Positions 16,906 through 24,068 of a stretch of DNA of 64,000 nucleotides are shown in pieces. The translations under genes and the position numbers were made by a program. Source of the DNA: Arthrobacter sp. cf158 (GTDB lineage: Bacteria > Actinomycetota > Actinomycetes > Actinomycetales > Micrococcaceae); the NCBI RefSeq assembly GCF_900106835.1, contig NZ_FNNR01000011.1, positions 62,001-126,000 on the forward strand. Direction: 5' to 3'. How positions within the stretch are numbered: the stretch's first letter is position 1; every line of letters begins with the position of its first letter. The notes below the pieces were generated by a model. The model was not told where the DNA came from and did not search any database. It saw only the letters and a program-made list of their open reading frames with translations.

Positions 16906-18950
16906 GCCTGGTCCCCCAAAGTAGTGATGAGCTGTTCAATGTCTTGTGTTGCCAGGAAGCCATCCGTGACGAGCACAGTGACCGACCTGTGGACAGGGCG
17001 TCCGGGTTCGGCGGGCACCGGGGCATCCCAGGCCAACGACCATCCGACGCCGGGATAGCCCGCATGCCGCACGAACCAAGGGTCCGGGGCCTGCGGTGAA
17101 GCAAGGAAGACGAGTGTTGCCGGGTGGCCCAGCCCACCGTCGCCGGTGACGTGCGCTGCGCCGGAAGTACCGGCGTCGAACGTTCCCGACCACGCCAGCC
17201 AGGGCGCCACGCTGCCGTGCACGGCGTCCTCGCCACGCGCGTCCGGAGTCCAGATGGTGGCATCTGCTACTCTTGGCAGCCGCCAGAAGAAGCCGCCGTA
17301 ACCACCCTGAGGCCGTCCGTTGGAGCCGGGGCTGCCCAACAGCACGGTGCGCCCGGTGGCGGACTCCAACGTGAAGTCCAGCGTCAGCTTCCACGCTGAA
17401 TTTCCGACGCCGGCCCAGCGCCACTCGCGTTGTTCGCGGAGCACGGGTGATCCGTCAGGACCGATCCAGCTCAGCTGTTCGCGCCTGCGCCCGGACGAGT
17501 GCTCTGCGGATTCGATGGCAATATGGCCGTGGTCTTGACGCCAAACGTAGGCCCCGGCGTCGCGGGTGTAGGTCCGGCCACCCCAAAAGTTGATGCCGTC
17601 CACGTCCTGGAGGGCCACGCCTGCTCCGAGGTGCCACACGTGGTCCTCCGGGACGTGGTCAGTGACCACCGTGCCGGCCAGGGTTCGTATGGGGTGGAGG
17701 TAAGGGCGCGGGGACGACGTTGCGCGGACGCCGGACCCATCCTGGAGGGTAGCGACGGTGGTGCCGTTGACCTCAAAGGTTGGCCCGCTGGACGCAGTCC
17801 ATGGGGCTCCCAGTTCCGCGAACGTCGCTTGGCCCAGGGCTGCCCGTTGGATGAGGGTTTGGATGCCGTGGACCACGGGGTGGGCGTCGTCGCCGACTCC
17901 CTCCCACGTGATGAAATCCGGGTGGATGGGCTGTGGCGCGTCCGCTGTCCGGATGGCTTCAAGGACGGCCACGTAGGCGCCGGCGCCGCTGAGCGGACTG
18001 AGGAGATCCTCCTCGCCGCGCGCTGCCAAGAGGTTCTCCAGGAGGTCTTTCCGCCCAAATGCCTGGGTACGGACACCCTCCGGAGTGGTGATCTCCACAC
18101 GGTCCTCCGTGTAGGAGAGGGTGAGCTGGCCAAGCGTGCCGTAGATAGTGACTGCCGGTGCGGACTGCACGGGTGCGCAGAGCGTCAGGGCGCAGGTCAG
18201 GACTGTGCCGTCCGTGGTCCGCACCCGTACCACGGAGGTGTCGTCACTCTCGGTATCGTTGGCCCGGTAAAGGTCGGTGTCCACGGATTCGACGTCCGCC
18301 ACGGTCCTTGCACCGGCCAGCCGAAGCCCGGTAGCAACCGCGTGCGCCAGCGCGTTGGTTGCCACCCCGTCCACCACATCGGTGCCGTTCAGGTTCCGTT
18401 TTCCGGCCCACCGGGACCGCTTGAAATACCCTTTGGTGCGAAGCCACAGACCTGTGGCACTGATGCCCCGGACCTCGCCGATCCCGCCGGACGCCACCAG
18501 TGCTTCGATGGCGGGGAGAGCATCGGAACCAAGGCTCTGAAACCCAATTTGCACCAGGCGGCCAGCGCTTTCTGCGGCCGCCATGACCGCCTCATACTGC
18601 GCCATCGATGCCACCGGTGGCTTTTCCAGATACACGTTGGCGCCGGCTTTGAGGGCTGCGAGGGCAAGGGGAGCATGGGTTTGGATGGGTGTGGAGACGA
18701 TAACGACGTCTGGTGCGGTCCCGGCATCCAGCAGCTCATAGAGGGAAGCAAACACCTGGACCTGGGGCCCAAGTGTGCCCTCGGCAGGAGGCCGCGGATC
18801 GGCGACGGCCACCAGCTCCAGGGCACCCTCGGCCGAGAGCCGATCCAGGTTCTCCAGATGCCGTTCGCCGAAGCCGTGCACGCCCACCAGCGCGATGCGG
18901 GTGAGGCGTACGGGGTGTTCCACTGCCGTGGAGGTGAGGGGTTGAGTCAT
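16902..18950 (-). CDS. Gfo/Idh/MocA oxidoreductase fused to DUF6807 (PmoA-type) domain, copy 1
   Basis: A 682-aa two-domain protein. Residues 1 to about 370 are a Gfo/Idh/MocA dehydrogenase: Rossmann motif GVHGFGERH, signature YLEKPPVAS, and VDGVATNALAHA in the active-site region. From about residue 395 to the end is a DUF6807 domain, recognised by HVWHLGAGVALQDVDG and INFWGGRTY. That domain is often annotated as methane oxygenase PmoA but has no demonstrated role in methane oxidation. The fusion suggests oxidoreduction coupled to binding or processing of a sugar-derived substrate. Both ends overlap neighbours by four bases. A second copy lies at 36129-38201. Confidence 0.82.
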   Translation of the reverse strand: MTQPLTSTAVEHPVRLTRIALVGVHGFGERHLENLDRLSAEGALELVAVADPRPPAEGTLGPQVQVFASLYELLDAGTAPDVVIVSTPIQTHAPLALAALKAGANVYLEKPPVASMAQYEAVMAAAESAGRLVQIGFQSLGSDALPAIEALVASGGIGEVRGISATGLWLRTKGYFKRSRWAGKRNLNGTDVVDGVATNALAHAVATGLRLAGARTVADVESVDTDLYRANDTESDDTSVVRVRTTDGTVLTCALTLCAPVQSAPAVTIYGTLGQLTLSYTEDRVEITTPEGVRTQAFGRKDLLENLLAARGEEDLLSPLSGAGAYVAVLEAIRTADAPQPIHPDFITWEGVGDDAHPVVHGIQTLIQRAALGQATFAELGAPWTASSGPTFEVNGTTVATLQDGSGVRATSSPRPYLHPIRTLAGTVVTDHVPEDHVWHLGAGVALQDVDGINFWGGRTYTRDAGAYVWRQDHGHIAIESAEHSSGRRREQLSWIGPDGSPVLREQREWRWAGVGNSAWKLTLDFTLESATGRTVLLGSPGSNGRPQGGYGGFFWRLPRVADATIWTPDARGEDAVHGSVAPWLAWSGTFDAGTSGAAHVTGDGGLGHPATLVFLASPQAPDPWFVRHAGYPGVGWSLAWDAPVPAEPGRPVHRSVTVLVTDGFLATQDIEQLITTLGDQA

Positions 18951-20176
18951 GAGTCTGTCCTAGCTGGCTCAGGTGTAGGCGAACTGGGGTGCCGGGGTTG
19001 CAGGGCTGCGGTCAGGAAGGTGGCAGCCTGTTCCTGCATGGCCGGGGTGAAAACGTGTGGTTGCTGCCAGAAGCTGCCGGTATAGCGCTCGCGTGGCAGC
19101 TGCCTCGACAGATAGGCGTGGGCATCGCGCATTCCCTGTTCCGGGAAAAGCTGATCGTTAAGGGCGTACTGGACCAGTACTTGCGCACTGGACCGGACGG
19201 CCAGATCCGGCCAATCCCCCAGCCGTGCCAGGCCGGGGGAGTGCAGCAACCAGGAATGCGCGTCCACATACGCGGGCAGCAACGATGCGAAGGTAGTCAT
19301 CATGCAGGTCACCACGTAGCCCCGGATCATGGGACTCAGGGCAGCGAGCACCATGGCCCTGCCGCCACCGCCGGAGAATCCGAGACAACCGATCCGTTCC
19401 GGGTCCAGCCCTGGCAGCGATCCGAGGACGTGCAGCGCGGCGAGATCGTCGTGTGCAACAGTCCCCGCAACGGTGGTTCCCAGCAACGCTGCTGCTTTCG
19501 CCACAGTATCCTCGTGGGCGCCGGCCGCTGCGTCGTACAGTTCCGCCGGGGAAGGTTCGACGCCGGCCTCCCGCCAGATTGCCCGCTGGCCATTGACGGA
19601 TGTGGCCGTACGCAAGGGCAGGGGATCGAGCTGGAAGCGGCGGCTGCCCCACATGAAGGTGTCATGCGCCAGGACGGCGAATCCCTGTTGGGCCAACCAG
19701 GTAGCCAGTGCCCGGCCGCCGTAGAGCTTGGCGCGCATTTCAAGCGGCACAGTGCCCAAGCCGTCCGTGAGGCTCAATCCATCCGGACGGGAGCCGTCAT
19801 CGTGGTTATCCACCCCGGGCGGCACCGCGACGAGCCGCTCCGCGCCGTAAGCCTTGATGCCGCCGTGGCAGTGCAATGCGAGCAGCCCGGGGAGAGGTCC
19901 CGTGGCGCCGGCCGGCCGCACGAACCATGCGGACGTCCTTGGGCCGAATCCCACCTGCCATGAAAGGCGGGAGGTGATGACGTCGTCGTGCCTTGATTCT
20001 GAATGGACTGTGTATCCAAGGTCTGTTGTTACGGACGGAACCCCCAGTGTGTCGGCCAGCTGCTGGGCGCCCGGGGAATCAGCGACGTGGCGGTGTGCCG
20101 CGTAGCCGGGCCAGTCTTCATAGCCGCCCAGCGCACTGGGGCGGGCGGGGCTTTCTGCCACGTCAGCCGCGGTCAT
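18947..20176 (-). CDS. alpha/beta-hydrolase, acetylxylan-esterase/dienelactone-hydrolase type
   Basis: Serine hydrolase of 409 aa. The nucleophile elbow GFSGGGG is near residue 265. An oxyanion-region LLALHCHGG lies near residue 100, and the acid/His pair probably sits in ALNDQLFPEQG and QPHVFTP near the C-terminus. There is no signal peptide, so it acts in the cytoplasm on imported oligosaccharides or esters. It is first gene of a three-gene minus-strand operon, and divergent from an ABC importer operon across two LacI-type operators. Deacetylation of pectin fragments is a plausible role but is inference. Confidence 0.75.
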   Translation of the reverse strand: MTAADVAESPARPSALGGYEDWPGYAAHRHVADSPGAQQLADTLGVPSVTTDLGYTVHSESRHDDVITSRLSWQVGFGPRTSAWFVRPAGATGPLPGLLALHCHGGIKAYGAERLVAVPPGVDNHDDGSRPDGLSLTDGLGTVPLEMRAKLYGGRALATWLAQQGFAVLAHDTFMWGSRRFQLDPLPLRTATSVNGQRAIWREAGVEPSPAELYDAAAGAHEDTVAKAAALLGTTVAGTVAHDDLAALHVLGSLPGLDPERIGCLGFSGGGGRAMVLAALSPMIRGYVVTCMMTTFASLLPAYVDAHSWLLHSPGLARLGDWPDLAVRSSAQVLVQYALNDQLFPEQGMRDAHAYLSRQLPRERYTGSFWQQPHVFTPAMQEQAATFLTAALQPRHPSSPTPEPARTDS

Positions 20177-20288
20177 GGCAGGTGGGGTGGGTGGGAAACA
20201 ATAGTGTCCTGCCTTATCGATGCGGGAGGGTGTGCGTTAGCTCACGCCGGGCTTCTTCAGCGTGGGGAAATCGATGTGGGCGGCTTCG

Positions 20289-20306
20289 CAAGAAAACGCT
20301 TTCTCA
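20289..20306. promoter_or_regulatory. LacI-type operator 1 in the 20.2-20.5 kb divergent region
   Basis: CAAGAAAACGCTTTCTCA, the same core as the site at 9647. The 374-bp gap between the divergent esterase and permease operons holds this site, a second at 20334, a hairpin at 20365 and a short ORF at 20489. No other gene is seen there. Confidence 0.8.
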
Positions 20307-20333
20307 AAAATTAGCAAAAGGCTGTACATGGGT

Positions 20334-20351
20334 CAAGAAAACGTTTACTTT
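20334..20351. promoter_or_regulatory. LacI-type operator 2 in the 20.2-20.5 kb divergent region
   Basis: CAAGAAAACGTTTACTTT keeps the left arm and central CG and degenerates on the right. Its centre is 45 bp from operator 1, close to four helical turns. This would allow two dimers to sit on one DNA face. Confidence 0.65.
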
Positions 20352-20364
20352 GGTACGGAGCCGC

Positions 20365-20395
20365 TGAAAGCCGGGACCCGAATCCCGGCCTTTCA
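20365..20395 (+). other. hairpin in the leader of the permease operon
   Basis: TGAAAGCCGGGA pairs with TCCCGG plus CTTTCA around a 6-nt loop and one bulge. It lies downstream of both operators and 94 bp ahead of a short coupled ORF. No T run follows. It could act in mRNA stability or partial attenuation. Confidence 0.45.
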
Positions 20396-20488
20396 CGGGG
20401 AAGCGCCAGAAGAACGGCGGCGCCCCGGACGGCAAGCACCAATCAGACTCGAACTCCGTGGATGGCCACGATGACCAAAGGAGACCAC

Positions 20489-20554
20489 ATGGCCGCTGTT
20501 ACACACACGGGGACGCCGCAAGGCGTTCGCGCTCCGGCGAGGGGGAAGCAATGA
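20489..20554 (+). CDS. putative 21-residue upstream ORF coupled to the permease gene
   Basis: An ATG at 20489 is preceded by AAAGGAG at ideal distance, a stronger site than most annotated genes here. The frame runs 21 codons (MAAVTHTG at the N-terminus, rich in Thr, Gly, Arg) and its TGA overlaps the ATG of the permease as ATGA. No similarity is recognised. It may be a translational coupler or a genuine small protein. Codon statistics at this length are uninformative, so confidence rests on the ribosome site and the overlap. Confidence 0.45.
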   Translation: MAAVTHTGTPQGVRAPARGKQ

Positions 20555-21495
20555 GCGCAATTGGCGAACTCTCTACGATGACCCGCCGCAAGGGCCCCAT
20601 GACCAAGGAAGAGAAGAAGGCCAACGGCCGCGACAACAAGGCCGCCTACGTCTTCCTTCTTCCCTGGCTGCTGGGCCTGGCCGTCATCACCGTGGGCCCC
20701 ATGCTGATGTCCTTGTACCTGTCCTTCACGGACTACAACCTCCTTCAGCCGCCGGAATGGGTTGGCCTGGACAACTTTGTCCGGATGTTCGGCGATGCCC
20801 GCCTCCACAACTCCCTGCGCGTCACGTTCACGTACGTTCTGGTGGGTGTTCCGCTCCAGTTGGCCGTGGCCCTGGTGATTGCGCTGGTCCTGGATAAGGG
20901 TCTTCGGGGCCTTCCGTTCTACCGCTCCATCTTCTACTTGCCCTCCCTGCTGGGTGGCTCCGTTGCTGTTGCCATCCTGTGGAAGCAGATCTTCGGCACC
21001 ACAGGCCTGGTGAACCAGGTCCTGGCGATGGTGGGCATCGAGGGACCGGGATGGATTTCTGACCCCAACACTGCCCTGGGCTCCATCATCCTGCTGCACG
21101 TCTGGACTTTCGGCAGCCCCATGATCATCTTCCTGGCAGGCCTGCGCCAAATCCCGGTGATGTACTACGAGGCGGCCAAGGTGGATGGTGCAACCACCCT
21201 TCAGCAGTTCTGGCGGATCACGCTGCCGATGCTGAGCCCCATCATCTTCTTCAACCTGGTGCTGCAGATCATTGGCTCGTTCCAGTCGTTCACCCAGGCG
21301 TTCATCGTCTCCGGCGGCAATGGCGGCCCGTCCGACTCCACCATGTTCTTCACCCTGTACCTGTACCAAAAGGGCTTCGGCCAGTTCGACATGGGCTACG
21401 CCTCGGCGATGGCCTGGTTGCTGCTGGTCATCATCGGTGTCTTCACTGCAATCAACTTCATCGCTTCAAAGTATTGGGTGTTCTACGATGACTAA
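20551..21495 (+). CDS. ABC sugar transporter permease, MalF/UgpA type
   Basis: Inner-membrane subunit of a carbohydrate uptake (CUT1) importer, 314 aa with six predicted helices. The cytoplasmic EAA loop reads YYEAAKVDGATTLQQFWRITLPML near residues 207-230 and contacts the ATPase. An in-frame start 31 codons upstream was rejected: the ATG at 20551 has GAGGGGG in front. No ATP-binding protein is encoded nearby, as is usual for CUT1 systems that share an MsiK-type ATPase. The substrate is probably a galactose- or rhamnose-containing oligosaccharide by context. Confidence 0.9.
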   Translation: MSAIGELSTMTRRKGPMTKEEKKANGRDNKAAYVFLLPWLLGLAVITVGPMLMSLYLSFTDYNLLQPPEWVGLDNFVRMFGDARLHNSLRVTFTYVLVGVPLQLAVALVIALVLDKGLRGLPFYRSIFYLPSLLGGSVAVAILWKQIFGTTGLVNQVLAMVGIEGPGWISDPNTALGSIILLHVWTFGSPMIIFLAGLRQIPVMYYEAAKVDGATTLQQFWRITLPMLSPIIFFNLVLQIIGSFQSFTQAFIVSGGNGGPSDSTMFFTLYLYQKGFGQFDMGYASAMAWLLLVIIGVFTAINFIASKYWVFYDD

Positions 21496-22417
21496 ACTCC
21501 AGACCCTCCCCGCCGCTACCTCGTCCGACGCCAAGTCCGGCAAGAGCCCGCGCCGCCGTGAGTCCCGGGGAAACCTGGCCTTCAGCCGCAGCGCCCGCAT
21601 CAAAGGCCTGATCAAGCACGCCATATTGATCCTTGTTGGTGGCGTGATGATCTACCCGCTGCTGTGGATGGTGGTTTCCTCACTCCGCCCCAACGACCTC
21701 ATCTTCCGCGAACCCGGCCTCTGGCTGGAGAACCTGGAAATGAGCAACTACACCGATGGCTGGTCAGCGCTGACGCACCCGTTCGGGCACTACATGATCA
21801 ACTCAGCGATTGTGGTCCTGGGCTCCATTGTCGGCAACCTGGTTTCCTGCTCCATGGCCGCGTACGCCTTCGCCCGCCTGCAGTTCAGCGGCAAGAAGCT
21901 GTTCTTCGGCATCATGCTGTTGACCATCATGCTCCCCTTCCATGTGGTGATCGTGCCGCAGTACATCCTGTTCTCGCAGATCGGCTGGGTGAACACCTTC
22001 TGGCCGCTCATCGTGCCCAAGCTCCTGGCCACGGATGCGTTCTTCGTGTTCCTCATGGTCCAATTCATCCGCGGTATCCCCAAGGACCTCGACGAAGCAG
22101 CCCGCATCGACGGCGCCGGCCACCCCAGGATCTTCCTCCGCGTCATCCTGCCCCTGATGGTCCCGGCCTTGGCCACCACCACCATCTTCACGTTCATCTG
22201 GACATGGAACGACTTCTTCGGTGCTCTCATCTACCTGACGGATCCGGACATGTTCACGGTGCCGGTAGCCCTGCGGGCCTTTGTTGACTCGCAGTCCGCC
22301 ACGAGCTGGGGATCGCTCTTCGCCATGTCCATCGTGTCCTTGCTCCCCGTCTTCCTGGTGTTCCTGTTCGGCCAGCGATTCCTCATCAAGGGCATCGCCA
22401 CCACCGGCATCAAGTAA
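21488..22417 (+). CDS. ABC sugar transporter permease, MalG/UgpE type
   Basis: Second permease of the importer, 309 aa. A basic, hydrophilic N-terminal segment of about 40 residues precedes six membrane helices. The EAA loop reads LDEAARIDGAGHPRIFLRVILPLM near residues 202-225. The gene overlaps the stop of its partner by eight bases, which fixes the ATG at 21488. A terminator hairpin follows directly, so the binding protein downstream is expressed from its own promoter. Confidence 0.9.
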   Translation: MTKLQTLPAATSSDAKSGKSPRRRESRGNLAFSRSARIKGLIKHAILILVGGVMIYPLLWMVVSSLRPNDLIFREPGLWLENLEMSNYTDGWSALTHPFGHYMINSAIVVLGSIVGNLVSCSMAAYAFARLQFSGKKLFFGIMLLTIMLPFHVVIVPQYILFSQIGWVNTFWPLIVPKLLATDAFFVFLMVQFIRGIPKDLDEAARIDGAGHPRIFLRVILPLMVPALATTTIFTFIWTWNDFFGALIYLTDPDMFTVPVALRAFVDSQSATSWGSLFAMSIVSLLPVFLVFLFGQRFLIKGIATTGIK

Positions 22418-22434
22418 GCCGGCCGTTCCGCCAG

Positions 22435-22462
22435 AAGGGGGCGGCGCCTGCCGCCCCCTTTT
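22435..22462 (+). terminator. terminator after the permease pair
   Basis: An 11-bp G/C stem (22435-22445 with 22450-22460), a 4-nt loop and a short T run. It separates the permease operon from the binding-protein gene. Confidence 0.8.
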
Positions 22463-22498
22463 CGGTGAGCGCCGCCGTCGGGCATGTCCAAGAAGTAG

Positions 22499-22537
22499 TA
22501 CAAGTTGGCATCTTGTCATACAAGAATGTGACTTGTA
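22499..22537. promoter_or_regulatory. concentric double palindrome overlapping the binding-protein promoter
   Basis: The outer arms TACAAGT (22499-22505) and ACTTGTA (22531-22537) and the inner arms TCTTGT (22511-22516) and ACAAGA (22520-22525) are all perfect and share one centre at 22518. Read differently, it is two ACAAG-N7-CTTGT sites side by side. The form differs from the LacI operator, so a second regulator, of unknown identity, is likely. Confidence 0.65.
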
Positions 22538-22541
22538 CCAT
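22513..22541 (+). promoter_or_regulatory. candidate promoter of the 22.6-kb binding-protein gene
   Basis: TTGTCA (22513-22518) and TACCAT (22536-22541) are separated by 17 bp. The elements lie inside the concentric palindrome, and the LacI operator begins 10 bp downstream. Both arrangements suit repression. Confidence 0.5.
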
Positions 22542-22550
22542 AATGATCAG

Positions 22551-22568
22551 CAAGAAAACGCTTTCTCA
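22551..22568. promoter_or_regulatory. LacI-type operator, 22.6-kb binding-protein gene
   Basis: CAAGAAAACGCTTTCTCA, identical to the site at 20289. It lies just after the candidate -10 and 36 bp before the start codon. Confidence 0.82.
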
Positions 22569-22603
22569 TATCGCATCAAGATCAATGAAGATCGGAGACA
22601 TCA

Positions 22604-23980
22604 GTGCCGGTAAATCCAAAGGGTGAAGCAGTCGCCCCCGCACCAACAACGGCAGGCGCCCCGGGCTCCAAGGCCAAGCGCTCCACGCGCAAGCTCCGGG
22701 CGTCAGCCCTCGTCGCAGCTACAGCTGCCGCAGTCCTCGCACTCACCGCCTGCGGTGGCGGCGGAGGATCCGACGCAAAGAGCGCCGATGGCAAGGTGGA
22801 GCTTCGCTTCGCCTGGTGGGGTGGCGACAAGCGGGCCCAGGTAACCCAAGCGGCCATCGCGGCGTTCGAAGCCGAGAACCCCAACATCAAGATCAAGCCC
22901 GAGTATGGCGACTGGAGCGGCTACTGGGACAAGCTGGCCACCCAGGTTGCCGCCAACGATGCCCCGGACATCATCCAGATGGACGAAAAGTACATCACCG
23001 AGTACTCCACGCGCGGCGCTCTCCTGGACCTCTCCAAGTACGACGTTGATACCTCCAAATTGGATGAGGCAGCCCTCGACGCAGGCAAGGGCGAGAAGGG
23101 CCTGACGGGCATCGCGGCAGGCATCAACGCCGCCACTATCCTGGCCAACCCGGCCGTCTTCCAGGCAGCTGGCGTGGCCCTGCCCGACGACAAGACCTGG
23201 ACCTGGGAAGACTTTGAGCGCATCTCCGCCGAGGTCACTGCCAAGTCGCCCAAGGGTACGTACGGCGCCGCCGCCTACGGAACCGATGAGGCATCCCTCG
23301 GAGTGTGGCTGCGCCAGAATGGCAAGTCCCTCTACACCGAGGACGGCAAGCTGGGCTTCGAGCCATCGGACATCGCCGAGTGGTGGAGCTTCCTGAAGGA
23401 ACTGAGCGAGAAGAAGGCAGTCCCGTCCGCATCCGAGGTTGTTGAAGCCGAGGCAGCACCGCTGGACCAGAGTGGCTTGGCTACGGGCAAGAACGGCCTG
23501 GCCTTCTGGTGGTCCAACCAGCTCCCTGCCCTGGAAAAGGCTGCCGGCGGCGAACTTCAGATCCTCCGCTTCCCCTCCAAGACGGGCAAGGCTGCTGACG
23601 CGAAGCTTTGGTACAAGGCCTCCCAGTTCTGGTCTGCTTCTTCGCGCACCAAGCACCCTGAAGAGACTGCCAAGTTCATCAACTTCCTCACCAACAACGT
23701 CAAGGCCGGCGAGGCACTCCTGGCAGACCGCGGCGTCTACCCGAACTCCGAGGTCCGTGAAGCCATCGCTCCCAAGCTCGCCAAGGCTGACGTGAAGGTG
23801 GTGGACTTCATTGACCAGATCAAGAGCGAGCTTGGCGACGCCCCGGCAGCCCCGCCGAAGGGCGCCGGTGCCATCCAGGAAATCGTGAAGCGCTACACCT
23901 CCGAGGTCCTGTTCAACAGGCTCTCCACGGAGGAAGCGGGCAAGAAGGCCGTAGACGAAATGAAGTCCGCGATCAGTTAG
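22604..23980 (+). CDS. ABC sugar-binding lipoprotein (CUT1)
   Basis: Extracytoplasmic solute-binding protein of 458 aa, anchored by a lipobox (LALTACGGG, Cys at about residue 49) after an unusually long basic N-terminus. The mature part has the family-1 binding-protein pattern: DWSGYWDKLATQVAANDAPDIIQMD and a C-terminal helical lobe with FINFLTNN. The GTG start at 22604 has GGAGA in front. Expressed under its own promoter with two operator types, it should serve the two permeases just upstream. A closely similar orphan copy is at 31695-32987. Confidence 0.9.
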   Translation: MPVNPKGEAVAPAPTTAGAPGSKAKRSTRKLRASALVAATAAAVLALTACGGGGGSDAKSADGKVELRFAWWGGDKRAQVTQAAIAAFEAENPNIKIKPEYGDWSGYWDKLATQVAANDAPDIIQMDEKYITEYSTRGALLDLSKYDVDTSKLDEAALDAGKGEKGLTGIAAGINAATILANPAVFQAAGVALPDDKTWTWEDFERISAEVTAKSPKGTYGAAAYGTDEASLGVWLRQNGKSLYTEDGKLGFEPSDIAEWWSFLKELSEKKAVPSASEVVEAEAAPLDQSGLATGKNGLAFWWSNQLPALEKAAGGELQILRFPSKTGKAADAKLWYKASQFWSASSRTKHPEETAKFINFLTNNVKAGEALLADRGVYPNSEVREAIAPKLAKADVKVVDFIDQIKSELGDAPAAPPKGAGAIQEIVKRYTSEVLFNRLSTEEAGKKAVDEMKSAIS

Positions 23981-23996
23981 TTTTTCAGTAACGGGA

Positions 23997-24045
23997 ACCG
24001 CGCCCCGGGTTGGTCCTTCAGGATCACCCGGGGCGCGGTTTTTTT
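23997..24045 (+). terminator. rho-independent terminator
   Basis: A 14-bp G/C stem (23997-24010 with 24026-24039) is followed by seven Ts. It is a textbook intrinsic terminator after the binding-protein gene and precedes the convergent GH42 gene. Confidence 0.95.
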
Positions 24046-24068
24046 GCGTGTGCTCTCCGTGGCTTGGG

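Noticed and set aside
16902..18950. Annotation as methane monooxygenase subunit PmoA
   Set aside because: The C-terminal domain is soluble DUF6807; no membrane segments or copper-site residues of particulate methane monooxygenase are present.
20262..20474. 70-codon plus-strand frame in the divergent regulatory region
   Set aside because: It runs through an operator and a hairpin, has no convincing ribosome site and shows no recognisable feature.
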